Shown piece by piece: positions 11,780 to 25,026 of a DNA stretch of 64,000 nucleotides. This DNA is from Halictus rubicundus (lineage: Eukaryota > Arthropoda > Insecta > Hymenoptera > Halictidae). The position numbers and the translations under genes are program-made. The DNA is taken from NCBI RefSeq assembly GCF_050948215.1, contig NC_135151.1, forward strand, positions 10,890,220-10,954,219. The letters run 5' to 3'. Below the pieces are notes generated by a model, which did no database searches, had not been told where the DNA came from, and saw nothing but the letters and a program-made list of their open reading frames with translations. Numbering within the stretch: position 1 is the stretch's first letter; every line of letters starts with the position of its first letter.

Positions 11780-13413
11780 TATTTCTTGCCGTGTCATTTT
11801 CAACGAAGTGGAAATAATAAAGTGATCTCGAATTCTTTGAATATGTTTACTGTTTCGTATTTGATCTACTCCGAATGCGTAAAACCAGCAGTGTACTTAT
11901 AATGAAATGGTTGTTTTAGACTTTCTGAATTGTCTTACCATGTTGTTATTTCTGCGATAGTATTCCTGTTCCGCGAGTGCTCCGTAGCGTGTTGTGCAGT
12001 CACAGCTTCTCAACCGTCCAGTTTCGCCGGTGGGAACTAATGTATCCCAGAAGATGGCGAGCTGTTGTATATAAATCCGATAACACCGGAATCCCCACCA
12101 CGGACGGGAACGAGTCATCCGTTGTCGGGGAATCGCGAATTCCCGCACTCGATTCCCCATATGACGTCAGCGCGTAGACGCATCTTCCAAGTCGTGAAAT
12201 TTTTCACTCACGGAGGAAGGGGAAAAAGAAACGTTTTCAACAACGTCATCGGCATCTTTCACGGCCGTTGCACGCTCGATTACTTTTATATCAATAATCT
12301 TAATCTTCTCGAATGCTTCCGGCAACCGCAAAGTATTGCTCGATTATGAAAATCCCCGAGCTCGTAAACAAACAAAAGTCCACATTTCATTACACATTCG
12401 GTTATTCTTCAATAATTTTTATGAAAGTTCTAAATTGAAGCACAGGTGCGATTACTTGCAAAGGTTAATTTACTATTTTGCCATTTAATCTCACTAAACC
12501 TAGTATCTAAAATTGGATGTAACTTGGTGAAGAATCGTTATGAAGAATTTCAAAAATTTTTGTGACAACAAGCTGCCATCATTTGTTTCTGTCTTCGCTG
12601 TTAAAATGTTTTATCAAATGCAACTCTCCTCCTTGACGAAATGTTAAAACAATTTCACAGAGGAATATTATGCTCCAATTATTATGCTGCGTACTGTGAC
12701 TTTAAACAGCAAAGTGTACAACATGAATTTGACTATGTTCAAGTAAATTGCGAAATTGTGAACGTCCGTACAGTGTGTGACGGTGGTAGCGAACTTGTTT
12801 AAAGTAAAGTGGAAAAGCCTGTTCGCCGCTTTCATTTTTATTTAGGCGGGCGGCGAATTCTTTCTAGCGTATTTCGATAAGTTCAATATATTTCTGAGAA
12901 GTTAATCGCCTAATTACGCCTTCGCAAAGTCCTTCGCCATCGGTATTCACCCTATTAGATCTTTCATACTTTCTTAGCGTATCGATGCACAGAGTATACA
13001 ACGTAATTGAAAACTTAGAATGATTCAAATAGGAGAAGCATTGCAATTTCTCGATGTAAGCATAACCGTAAAATTCATCCGGAAATTTATGTCTCCGAAG
13101 AAGCCAGTGCACCTTACCGTTATGTGACATATTATTCAATAGCAACGACGTTCTTTTATTATTGTATCATACGTACGGTTATTCGGGAAAAGTCCCGTTT
13201 CAATCAAGTTTACCACGGATCGTGCGATTACGAATAGTATCGTTTTCAGACCGAGGTAACATTGCTCGGTTAGTAATTGTAGCGGTTTATTGCGGTTAAA
13301 AGTAATTGGTGTCTCGCGGAAACGATACGAACATCTCCATAGAAGTTCTTGACAGTGATGAAATTTTAAGGAACTGTGAAACTATTGAAGCACAGATTTA
13401 GCATGCCAATTAA

Positions 13414-13484
13414 CCCTTTGCACTCCGAAATTTTGTAAACACCTGTTAAATGTCGCCTCAGTCCCGACACAGGAGTGCAAAGGG
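13414..13484. mobile_element. Minimal TTAA-type MITE, 71 bp
   Basis: TTAA at 13410-13413 and 13485-13488, ends CCCTTTGCACTCC / GGAGTGCAAAGGG. One of the smallest members of the family in the window. Confidence 0.8.
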
Positions 13485-16400
13485 TTAAGCTACGAAAAAT
13501 GTGGATTTTGTATGTACGAGTACAATGTAACTGCCAAGTCATTCTACCTTATTGTTTCAATGACTTCATACCTCCGCAGTACGTATAAAAACAAACAGCT
13601 GATGTCACACGTAAAGAATCCTGCGGTTTTGAGACAGTGCAAACGCCGACGCGAGACCCATTTAAGAAACACGTAATTACGAATTGGTAGTTTCGGTGGA
13701 ATCGCCGTTTTCCTGGTACGCGACGATTATCGTATCTCATCGCTGCTCTACACTGTTGTTTCAGATTGACATTGTTCGTCCTGCGGTTCAATGCTATCGT
13801 CACGCTGTTTCGAGCAAAATATTCTGAAAAGAAATATCCTATAGAGGAATTGAATAACACGTTCGGAAAGATTAATTGCCGCGAGTTTCCACCGCACGGG
13901 CAATAAATGCGTTCTATTGCGTTAGACGTAGTCCACGACCTTGTCGATCAGTTTCGCAGTTCCAGAATATCGGTTCCCAGAATCTCTGTTACGAATGATC
14001 TGTTCCGCGTTACGCTGAGGGGTTCAAGGGAATCGCTGATCATTCCAGGTAGAAACGATTATAGTGTTCGACTTGTGAGTAATAAATCGATTCGCGGACA
14101 ACGAAGATGGTCAAAGTTCGCAGCTGGAAGAAAAGCCGTCGAGGGAATACTGGAAATACCAGGAACACAAAATCGTGCACGTGCGCGCGTATCCCTTCGG
14201 TCGGGCCACCCCGCGGTCTTTTTCCTGCAACCGCCTCACATAATCTCCTACTCCTCTGATCGCGTGCTCTCGTCGCCGACGGCTAAAAAAAAAACGCAAG
14301 AAACCTGATAATGAAGTTTACTGTCACGGCCAAGCTCGCACAGCTAGCTCTGCCCGCACATCCTGTATCCTGCGGAGAGCTCCGAGATCAAGCAGATCCC
14401 TGGGTTTTTCCTAGCTCGTTTTCAAACGTTCGTTCTCGAGGAGTGTTAAACTTGACGATCGTACCCAGCAATTAGAAGCTGAGAAGTGAGATTGTTCGCA
14501 TTATGTAATGTAAATACCGCACTCGCACACTACAATGTGTTCTTGATCGAATCTTTTCAAAATGGGAATTCTCACGGTCAAGATGGTGAACAAGATCGAC
14601 TGAATACAGTATTCGAAATTCCTAAATAATAATCGAAGCAATCTCGTTATTTCTATTCGATGAAGTGGATACAGTGGAATATTTTGATAACCAAGCAGCT
14701 CAGATATGCGTCGTATGGTATTGGAATGACATGACCTATATGTGTAGTAGGTCAGCGATTTCTTCCGTGAACTTTGATATTGCTTCGGCGAATACATGGT
14801 TAGACTCGCGCTTGGCGATTTACATATGTGTGGGTACAATGTAAATCAATTCGACTAATGTTGAAAGAACGTTTCGGGTCTATGGATCATGATCATTGTT
14901 GCATCTAATAAATTCGTCGTGGTTTTTTATATTTATAATGTATGGAAATGTATTTCCTTTGTTTCATTGTACAAAACCTGTAATGGTAACACTGTTAAAC
15001 ATTCTTAGATTTTCGTATGTTCATCTGTTATTTACTTCGATCGACCTACACATGTGTAATAACAGCGAACTTCATTAAATCGTTTAGTCAACATTTATTT
15101 CTTTGCCGACGCTTATTTTTGTGGTTGTAAGGAAGAACGACGCATGTCGCATGTTTTTACTTTCGAAATAAGCCGTTTAGTGTGATTCTTAGTACTACTA
15201 ATGTTTCTTTGCTGCATTATTTTTTTTTTCAGTTTATCGATTAATGCATAAACTGAAATGTTTTGAAATTGTGACATACGGCGTTTCTCCTTGCAGCCAC
15301 AGATTCATCTCGGATCTATACTATATTGTAAATTACGATCATTCCAAGAAAGAAAATAGAGGAAACTTCGGTACAAAATAAAGGAGAAATGGTTTGGATC
15401 ATTCAGCGAGAAATGATCGAAGTTTCACTAATCTTCTCTACAGATAAATCCATCATTTATTTGCCTTTCGAAACCTGTTTGAAATAAGGTTTCCTGCTCT
15501 TGTAAGGAGGGCAGGCTTATATGGCGTTTCTCAACGCTCCGTGTTGTTACCATGGTTGGAGATCATGCGAAAATTCGTATAGACGTAATACTTCATACAT
15601 GTGCTATAGTATGTTAAAGAAACATACATTTACGAAACGATTAATTACACGCACAATATTTGTAGTTAAACTCTACGTCTCTGTACGACATTTATGATCT
15701 ACATTATAAATGGTGTTTATTTCGTAGTTGTTCGTCACTCAGCATGAAAATTGAAGTGTTACATGAAATCATTAAACCAATGTTTTATTCTTGTTTTTAG
15801 ATATGCTGCTCCATGACAATGAAATGACGTCCTCTATAAAAGATCAGATTTTCGATGATGTATTTCAAAACCTTATCGAATTTAAAGATATTGAAAGTTC
15901 TTAAATCTTGTTAAATTTTTTTCTAAAAGTCGTTTTGTTTACGAGGTAACATTTTAATTCAAAGTCGATTTATACTTACAGTTGGACGTAGAACTCGATC
16001 ATTCACCTTACCTTATCATACTGTGGTTGAGCGAGCTTACAGATATTGGACAAGTGGAAATTAATGAGCAATTATTGCGCATTTAGTCGTATTTATTTTT
16101 TATAATTCCCTTGAAATAAGAAACGGTGACATTATCTCCGCTGGAGAAATCGCTTAATAATTCACGATTTCATTAAAAGGAAGCTTATAAGCACTATATG
16201 TTCGATAACATTGTCGTTATCTTTTTCAAAAATTATGTTTTATAAATCAGCAATTTCTTGACGATACCGAATATCGTAGCATTTATAATAAAACAATGTT
16301 TATTTGATAATATAATTTTGTAAAAATAAAAATAAAACTTTCGATGTAGTTACTGCAAATCTTTGAGCACTGTTACGCTCGTGTAACTTTTCTAACTTCC

Positions 16401-18299
16401 AAGGAAAGTATATTTGAACCCTTAATTGAATTTTCAAGTAGAGTTCAAAAATGTTATAACTCAATTAACATATTTAACATTGATATGAATAGTAAGAAAA
16501 TGTCCTCAAAGAGAATTTTCTTAGAAGACGAGTAGCCTGAGTTTGTGTCAGAAATATATTTATATTCAGTGATTGTAAGCAACATATTATGCCGAAACGG
16601 TATTAAATAAAAGTAAATTTTACTTAAAAATTAAATTCTACGTTAAATCATTACTTTTGTATCAACCCAATATTTTACGTATTTACTATTTTACCGACTT
16701 TGACTCTCCTGTTCGATGTAGTTCTACCATTCTTCATTCCTAAAGGAAGGTGGCGCAAGAAAACCACTGACCACACGAGGTATATGAATAATAGCACCGA
16801 CGAGATATATACAGGGTGAATTCGATAAAGCAGGACACCTAAATATCTCCGTTACAATAAATAAACGTATAATGCGTAGAATGAAAATAATTATCTTTTA
16901 TTGTATAATTTCATTACACTCTTATTGCCTTCTTATTTTCCATATTCTCTACCATTGTAATCATTATTTTATAATCGATAATTTATAGGTGTAATTAATT
17001 AATTTGGAACTTCTTGCGATATTTATAAAATAATGATTATTCAACAAAATATATTCTGTAATAGTTATAGAATAAAAAAAAAAGAATAAACACAATATTC
17101 AAGTAATGACAAAATTCAATCGTCCTTATTGTGATCCGTAGTAAAAAACAGAAAATTAATTTTTTTACTTATTTAACCGATAATACTCGACTGCATTGAC
17201 TGCAATTATTCAAGTAGAGGTAGTAACGAAATAAACGTGTTAATTCCGAAGCCTGGTCTACTCCTACACCTCGTCTGTGCTTGTACAGAGAAAACCTTAA
17301 ATTACTGGACGTTACCATGTGCGATAACACTGTTACCGACGCGCAATTCACATAACATATAAACTTTTATATTGAATTTTCACATAATCATTTTATGTAA
17401 GAATCAACAATGAATAAATAAAGACAATGTAACGAAAAGATGTATTTGCGTATACAATTATTGAATCCTGAATTTTTCCCGAACGTCCTACTTGTCGTTG
17501 AATTATACTACAAAATTTCTAAATTTTTTTAATTTTCGTGGCATCTCTTTTACTCTCATATTCTCATAATAGAAAATGCGATTTTTCCAAAAATTTCGGA
17601 AAATTTTGACGTTCTGACTTGTCATTGACTTATACTACTGAATTTCGTGCCATCTTCTTCGATATCATATTCTCCTAATTCAAAGTTCGATTCTTAGAAG
17701 TTTCGAAAATTTTTCGCATTTTTCTGATTTCTAATAGGAGAGCATGATAACAAAAGAGGTGACGCCTCGTGCCACCGTAATTTAATTCCAATATTGAATA
17801 TTTATGTCTGGGTTGGGGAAAGAAGAACACATTAACTGTGTAACTAATATTCTTTATTTCTGACCAAATAGATTACACCGTTAAACGTGCACATATACAA
17901 AATAGAACAACGTGGAACTGAAATGTAGCATGGTATGAGTCGTTTCGCATGCACGTCGAGTGGTAGTGTACAGTGTACAGGTGATTGTAGCTGGTACAAT
18001 GTGTAGTGTTGACGAGTTTTTCTTCTCTTTCTGAAGATCGGTCTTGATATGTTCTACTCGAAGACTACTGGCAGTCTGAACACATATTTTATACTTACAC
18101 AGTTTTATTTTCTATAAAACATATTTTTATTTTAATGGCCATACACATTCGTCAACAATTCTTCCGCAGAAAATCTAGCAAATTTTCTCAGAAGCAAGCT
18201 AGAGCGAAAAGTTTATCGCTCTAGCTGTAGACGTCATCTAATTTAGTGTTGCAAACAAGATCATTGCAGGTGAACAACGTAGTAATGACAAAATTGCTC

Positions 18300-18790
18300 T
18301 CCCCGTTCTATGAGATAAATGTCACACTCAAGGTCCTTGCGAATGACGCTCCCAGATTATTTTCCACCCATTTTTTTTTTCATTTCCATCCAACAGGATA
18401 TGTAACATGGACTTTTGTATTAACAATGTTCGTGTACCATCACGACTCGCATCACAAGACTCGCTCCACTTTTCTTTAAATATCTCCGAAACTAGTGCGC
18501 GGGTGAAGAAAAGTATCCTACGAAAATTGCTGGCCTTTTCACGTACAATAAGATCCCATAATAAAAAATATAGATTTCCATTTGAAAAAACAAAGTTGAC
18601 CTGAAAATGACCTTGAAAACGCCACCCAAATAAAAAACCAATACTGCCCCCTCTTTCATACTTTTCGAGATATTCGGCTGGAAAGTTTTCAAATGAACAC
18701 CCTGTATGGTGCAATACACAGCTTACTTTTAAAATCTGGAAAGAAAGAAGAACAAAGTGTGTCTGTAGTGCCACGAATCACTTTTTTGAC
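18300..18790. repeat. Repeat-like stretch with a long antisense open frame
   Basis: A 148-codon frame on the minus strand (18328-18774) overlaps other open frames on both strands and lacks any domain. The edge CACCCTGTATGG near 18700 is like the ends of MITEs elsewhere in the window. More likely repeat than gene. Confidence 0.35.
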
Positions 18791-19078
18791 ATTTGATTTG
18801 GCCAGGTTTTAGTACGAAAACAAGGTCTAGTCTCTCCCGTGTATCGAGGCATTTCCGTACAGGAATCGTTGGCATATTAAACACTTGGGAGAAACTACCA
18901 TTCATTTATTTTAATTCGCCCTCTCGTGGAGGACGCTGCGGGACAATGGCCGTGTTAAGAATCTGGATTGGTCGACGGACAGTTGTCGTCAGTTGCATTC
19001 GTAAAAATTCGTGTTGATGATTGTAGGAGTCTATTAAATTGTGCCCCACCTAGTCCACGCTCAGCTGTGCCGCAACGA

Positions 19079-19084
19079 TATAAA
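19079..19084 (+). promoter_or_regulatory. TATA box of V1
   Basis: TATAAA, 64 bp before the V1 ATG. The same element sits 59-64 bp before the start codon of all five array members. Confidence 0.7.
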
Positions 19085-19142
19085 AGCCGTCGAGCACACG
19101 GTGATGGCACAACTTTGTTTCGTCTAAACTAACGGCATCGGC

Positions 19143-21773
19143 ATGTATTATGTTCTAGTGTCGTTTCTCCTAAGTCAGTTTAATAATCACACCGAATCGT
19201 TTGGTTAGTATAATACTAGTGTCCACAGTTATAGTCGGTGTTTGTCCAATGGTACCCGAAGGACGCGTCGAGCTGTAACGAGTTCTAAAACGTTTACATC
19301 GTACTCACTCTCCCCGACGACGACCGAGCGTTTGTCGAAAATTTCTTCGTGGAACTACAACACCCCCAGTGACCTGATTAACCTACCTTTGCACGGCGAA
19401 ACAAATACAGTGATTCGGTAGATGTATCTACGTGTCGAGTGTCCGGACGTATGGACTCTCTTCAGAAAAGAGAGCATGATCCTTTGCGCATGAATAGTGG
19501 CAATGACTGATTTAGAGTTCCTTTCAAAAATTATGCGAGTACGCTGTTGCAATTTCGTGTGATTTTTATATGACAATCAACGCAAACACTTCAACAATTA
19601 GTTAGGTACTGCGGCATCGGCAACAGTGAAACTAGAAATTCGGAGCCAGTCATTTCAATTACTTTGACAGTTCTAGTGTTGATTGGTGACGATACAGTTT
19701 GATAAAAATGTAAAGAGTACCAAGGGAAACATTAGGTGCACTAGCGATTTGCCATTTTCGTATAACTGCCGCTATTGAGGCTTAGGATATCGGTCCCGAA
19801 ATGATTCTAATTCAACCAAGTCTACTCAGCATTTGTGTACACTTGGAGCTAACAATACCCGGATCAAATACCTTCACTTAGCATGATCCCATTCGTTGAA
19901 TCTTCCCTTGTCTACGGGCTGCTTGCTTGCGGCGCTAACTTCTTGCATATTCAAGTGTAAACAGTTGAGAGATTAATTAGTGGCTTACAGCCGAAAGTCT
20001 CGACAGTAACAATTGTAAAAATATAATGGACTCGTAGATGCATGAAAGTACTCGACAGTGCCACCACTGCCGTAGTTGATTAGGGTATGGGTTTAACGCC
20101 TTGAACAGACCCGTAAGGGCTAAGGAGCTTAAAATCTCGTTTCAGATCTTCCCTCAGCGGACAACGACGTTGCGTGGAAGCATGGAGCGGACTACACGTT
20201 CAACGTGACTTATATCACGTATCTGCAACCGAATTCTGATTCGCCGGCCGAAAACAACCCGGACCAGAAGTGGGGAACAAGTTTGATCAGCAAGCTGAAA
20301 TGCAGGCCCGTGCAGGCGCTCAGGATGCGTTGCCACTTCAACTGCACCAAGTTCGTCGAATTAACGTCGCAAACGTACAAGACCGCGGTCGAAGGCCTAC
20401 TCGAAGACGTTAACTACAGGAGTCTGGACTTGGGCGAAGCTTCGTTCGAGATCAACCCAGAGGGAATCACGAATTACGAATTCAATAAGAAACAAGAGAC
20501 GGACGAAAGCTTCCAGAGGCTGTACCAATTGATAACGAGCAATCTGTTCTTGTCGGTGGTAGACAAAAGGTTCGAAAACACGAGCGTGGGCGATTGTCCG
20601 GTCGGCTATGAGGTCCAAAAACTGAAACAGGGCAACCCGAAGTGGAACGAAGCGTTTATGATCAAGCAATTGCATGACAACGAAATGAATGAAACGATCC
20701 ATCTTAAGAGGCAGAGTTACCTGGGTGATTGTATCATTCAGAAGGATTACTTCACCGCGAACCAGCAAATACACGGTTTCATCCCCGCTGATTCTCATAT
20801 CAAATTGGTATGTAATTGCACGAACTGTAACGCACAGATAGAGAGTATGTACGCGTTTATTTTGAAACTGGTGAAGTATTTTATTCGAATTTTGGGGGTA
20901 CTAGGCACTTTCGTGTAGCTTCCGATAGATATACACTCATTAAACTATTTTGAATTTCGTTTGCACATGTCACAGATAGTATGAGCAAATGTGTGACTGA
21001 CTAACGTCTCACTTAAAATTGTCATGATCAGTACATCGGTACAACCATTTTTCGCCTATTATTGTCGGTAACGTGGTGACTCTACCTTATCGCGAATCTA
21101 CGGAGTCTTGGCTCTTAAATTATATAGAAAAGATTATTTGTTTATTTATAACGGGCTTGTTACGAATAGTGTAACAGTTAGTTATATTATTTTGAGCCTG
21201 GATAATATTTAGTTGGTTAATAACATTATTGAGGTCACTCTTTATATTTATGTAACAGAATTTATTCAGGGACTCGTTTAGAGACACGTTGAAAGCACGT
21301 CTTTAGGGTTTAAAGGAAACTTCCTGAATGAATTGTTCTGGTCAGGAGAGCAAATAAACAACGCGTAACGTAAACAACGATACGACACTCATGAACAGGT
21401 GAACGATAGCTTCATGAACAACTTGTGAGTCAAGGGTCAAATAAATCGATATTTTGTTCTGGGGGAATAACAGATTAATTTTGTACTTTACTCTTTGAAG
21501 TACATTCCAACAAAATTAATTTCACATTTTACATGATTTCAGGAATCAACTACGAATCAATTCTCCATTTCACTTCAGAACTGGACTTCGAGAACCGTGA
21601 ATACCTTTGAAGTGATTGGCCCGAACAAGGCGCCCGTCGGTATGCTGTACGAACATTACCGCTCCCAGTTGGCCCAAATAGAGCCCATTAAGAGGCCACT
21701 GAAGGCCCTCCCCAATCTTTCAACGCTTGCTTAACCCTTTGCCCTACAACCACGTCTGAGACTCGTGGTTAGG
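19143..21773 (+). CDS. V1: vitellogenin-like protein, N-terminal domain only
   Basis: Exons 19143-19173, 20158-20807 and 21543-21773, phases 1 and 0, give 303 aa. Exon 1 encodes the hydrophobic start MYYVLVSFLL; its donor GTCAGT is weak. Exon 2 starts at the DVAWKHGADYTFNV motif, which corresponds to the first strand of vitellogenin (W-x-x-G-x-x-Y/F-x-F/Y). It has the shared C-x9-C (CRPVQALRMRC) and two later Gly-Asp-Cys motifs (GDCPVG, GDCIIQ) where vitellogenin has its conserved disulfide. Exon 3 aligns with the end of the vitellogenin N-sheet. There is no lipid-cavity, DUF1943 or vWD region, whereas full vitellogenin is ~1,770 aa. Expected to be secreted. The last 13 codons derive from a TTAA-type MITE (see findings). 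The vitellogenin family call is strong; the exact subtype (Vg-like-C) is inferred. Confidence 0.75.
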
Positions 21774-21835
21774 TATGCGGACCAAAACTGATTATCGCGA
21801 GCTTGGCCCGTGGTACATCGGTGGGGCCAAAACTG
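21732..21835 (+). mobile_element. TTAA-type MITE end entering V1 exon 3
   Basis: TTAACCCTTTGCCCTACAAC begins at 21732 in coding sequence. The same end, with GAGACTCGTGGT 17-18 bp further on, occurs again near 22701. The V1 stop codon (21771-21773) is inside it. The right border is not clear because another MITE follows at 21840. Confidence 0.6.
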
Positions 21836-21839
21836 GGTA

Positions 21840-22033
21840 CAGCGAATTCTCGATATATGTCAACAACATGGGTCTTGTCAGCGTCATGTATCGTCCAGGA
21901 GACATACCCGAGCCGTGTTATGTTAAGGCCTCTCAAGCTTCGGGGCCCCTCACGGGGTATACCCCGTGGTAGTGGGAATAATTCCGCGACGTTTACCATC
22001 CAGGCCTTGGCGACATATATAAAGAAATCACTG
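21840..22033. mobile_element. Family-A MITE (Tc1/mariner-type ends)
   Basis: Left end CAGCGAATTCTCGATATATG and a degenerate right end, bounded by TA on both sides. The flanks carry a ~40-bp duplicated segment (CCCGTGGTAC...). Confidence 0.75.
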
Positions 22034-22700
22034 TATCACGAGCCTAGCCCGTGGTACGTCGGTCAGGCCAAATGTAAACATCACTTGCCACGCTCGTGGT
22101 TGGTTGACGTGCCCCACTCCAAACAGCACAGGCCAGGCTGTTATCCAGTAGATTGTTATCATCATTTTGTCTCAGTTACGTGTTACATTCCGTAAGACGT
22201 GTGCGATTGGTACAAATTAAGACCGAATTATAGCTTTGATGCTCAGTAGTTGTGTAAACAAAAGGAATCCGTGTTAATAAAATAATTTAAACGTTCGTCG
22301 AGTACATTTGCAACACCAACAAGATTACTCGTTCTCATTGTCATGAACTCAAAAATTTTCGACTAATTACAGCGATTACTGTTGCGAAATAATTGAGATT
22401 TCTAGACTTTTGTAAGCATCAATCATCTCCATCACGTACCTATGTCTGTTATACACTCTTTAACCTGTCCACTTTCCATGAACCTGTTTTTTTTTCAGAA
22501 AAATGTACGAAGCAATTAAAATGCAGATCAATCCACGGTCGACGACCGATCTTCAGAGAACCTTAAAGGTTCATTCACCACTAGTATAACAATTTCTTGA
22601 TTTAACACTAAACCTACCACCGCCGGTCAAAATGACCGGTTCCAGATTTTTTATTTTGCAATTATTCAAATTATAATGATGCTTCCGTGTGAAAATGGTA

Positions 22701-22774
22701 AACCCTTTGCCCTACAACCACCTATGAGACTCGTGGTCAAGTAATCGGCCGAAAAATGAGTTATGAGGGGTTAA
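22701..22774. mobile_element. Short TTAA-type MITE
   Basis: Starts ACCCTTTGCCCTACAACCAC and ends with AGGGG next to TTAA; the left TTAA has decayed. Same family as the end found in V1 exon 3. Confidence 0.55.
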
Positions 22775-23428
22775 ATAAATATATTTAGTAGAACATGTAT
22801 TCTAAAACGAACCGCATAAAATCCAAATAAATTCAATCTCGTAATTTTTATAAGATAACGTGTACCGGTTACTTTTAAGGCTCGGTAGGTTTAGTGTTCA
22901 TATAACAAAATTATAATAATGTTCTCCATGTCTCCCCGAACTATATAATTAACGCCACGCCTTAGAATAGCGTCTCAGAAACGCCATGAGTTTTGGGCGC
23001 CGATCATTTTGAACTTTCATTATAAACTAGCAGATTTTGTCACTACAAATTATTTTATTTTTCATCGGTACACGTATTCAGAACCCGTCAAGCCAAATGA
23101 AATAGTAAGTTTCAATCCGAAACCGTATATAGAATAGACGCATTAATTTATGATCCGCTCTAATGCATGGTTGTTAATGCTGGTCAGGGAATCGTGTGTC
23201 AAAGAGGCGCTTAGGGGACTTGTACATAGTGTAACCAATTGCCAAATTAGCGGGAGACGTTGCGAAACGAACGATTTTACTACATCCGTCGGTTCTTGTG
23301 CTTGGCAGACGCATGAAATGCGAATAATTAGCACAATTTTGTCAACATTTATCTGTTCTCGCTAATCTTGTAAAACAGGTGCTTTTGGTACCTTCGAAAA
23401 GGTGCGTTTGTTTCTGACTTTCATATGT

Positions 23429-23973
23429 GCTCTCTCTGTCCCGTAATAATAGTAGCAGTTAATGAATTTAATTTGTCCCATGGTAATAGTAGCAAAACAA
23501 ATTAAATATAGAACGCAACATTTATTATCAAAAAACTAGATTAAATTAAACAATAAATTAAAAATATTACTCCTAATTTTTATTTTGGATGTTCAGATAG
23601 TTTCTGGATTTTTCAATAATTTTAATAAAGTTGTAGGTAGGATCCCTTGGCTGCGAAGCTTTGCTTTCCCTGTATGCGTGAGCATAACATTATTGGAACC
23701 ATCGTTCTTCAAACTCTCTTTTTTTCATCTTACTTTTACAATGGGTTGATATTCAACTGAAATAAAACAATGAAATTAGAAAAATAGTTATTATTCATAA
23801 TAAGTAGGTTAACCCAAAAATTGAAAGATGTGTCAAAACAAATGACAGATGTCATGAACATTGATTTTCATTGAAGGCTTTGCAATTTTGCGCTACAACA
23901 TAACTTACAGCTGCATTCACCAATAATTCCCGTTTAAATATTCACTTGCTACTATTATTATGGGACAGAGGGA
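23429..23973. mobile_element. Stowaway-like MITE
   Basis: ~30-bp terminal inverted repeats: TGTCCCGTAATAATAGTAGC near 23438 against GCTACTATTATTATGGGACA near 23948. Ends resemble the CTCCCTC(T/C)GTCCC termini of Tc1/mariner-derived Stowaway elements. No transposase frame. Confidence 0.7.
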
Positions 23974-24963
23974 GTAATAAATATTAAAATAATATTAATC
24001 TTTTTTTTCGTATGTCCAGGACGTTCACATCCGCGAGATTGAGATTTCAATTACGGAATCTGTGAAAACATTTTTGGCATGTGCTATGGGACGCGGCATC
24101 TTGCTCTAATGCATTTATAACAAAAATGGCTAGGTAGAATGCAAAACGGTAAATGCATGAAGAGAATTTAAGTTATCCATTTAAATATCCAGTCAATTCC
24201 ATAAAAAATGGAATTAAAATTCACAGTTCAAATTTGCATTAAAATTCACAGTCTAGTTATCAATAACAACCGTTACCTACTTGATAATGTTGTCACTATA
24301 CACTATACTTTATTTCAATAAACTGATATTAAGTACCATTAACCTACATACGCTCCCCAGAAATATAGTTATATAGGACTAGGATGCTAATTCACCCATT
24401 GTTTTTCTACAATTTAAATCAACAAATTATGAGGGTGTTAATTTCATGACAATCATTTTTAGGTAATACCATAGAGCCGGTGATTGATGACCACCGTGCG
24501 ATTCAACGCTTTGACACGTTGACTGCCGCAGGAATTTGATCTATTTCGCGCAAGTCTTGTTTATTTCCCATAAACGATCAGAAGCATTGATGACCAGTTA
24601 CTCGGTAATGAAGTTTGTACCTTACACCATCATTTGGTCCATTTCAGAAGGAATATATTGATATTTTTTGCCATTCATTTTACAATGATCATTTGTAAGC
24701 AGATCAAGAATGCCGGTCACAGCTGACCCACCGCGACATTGAACGTGTGAACAGCGACGAGCGAGTACAATCGCATAGTTCGTTATGGTCCTAACAGTAA
24801 TATAGTTCTCAGAAATTCGCTTAGTTTAATCGATACGTGCCAGAATCAGCAGCGTCGACCGCGCGTACTTTATTTTGCTAGTAGAAATAGCGATCGGCTT
24901 CGGTAAATTGGTTAAGCTGGTTGATTGTAAGAAGAGGTCAGTAGTGTAGCTAAACTGCCACGG

Positions 24964-24969
24964 TATAAG
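24964..24969 (+). promoter_or_regulatory. TATA box of V2
   Basis: TATAAG, 63 bp before the chosen V2 start. Confidence 0.6.
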
Positions 24970-25026
24970 AGCGGCCCCAACATCCAGTTACTCCATTGAA
25001 GTGGTTGTATGTTGCACGGTGTTACC

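Larger units (their letters stand above)
10071..19078. other. Long intergenic region with repeats, no recognised gene
   Basis: AT-rich DNA between the secreted-protein gene and the vitellogenin-like array. It holds a pogo-like MITE (11313-11779), a 71-bp TTAA element (13414-13484) and a degenerate ~130-bp tandem duplication (about 17477-17720). A repeat-like open frame is at 18328-18774. Moderately GC-rich patches at 11950-12350 and 13900-14310 have open frames up to 133 codons, but I see no domain in them. Confidence 0.5.
21774..24963. other. V1-V2 spacer with MITEs
   Basis: Contains a family-A element (21840-22033), a short TTAA element (about 22701-22774) and a Stowaway-like element (23429-23973). 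A possible V1 polyadenylation signal AATAAA is at 22276-22281. The rest is AT-rich with no gene seen. Confidence 0.5.

Noticed and set aside
18328..18774. 148-codon open frame on the minus strand
   Set aside because: Overlaps several other frames, has no domain and borders repeat-like ends; more likely part of a dispersed repeat.
20808..20918. Continuation of the V1 exon 2 frame to a stop at 20916, with a Cys-rich stretch (CNCTNC)
   Set aside because: A good donor (GTATGT at 20808) in phase 0 and an exon 3 homologous to the other copies make this intronic; an intron-retained isoform is still possible.
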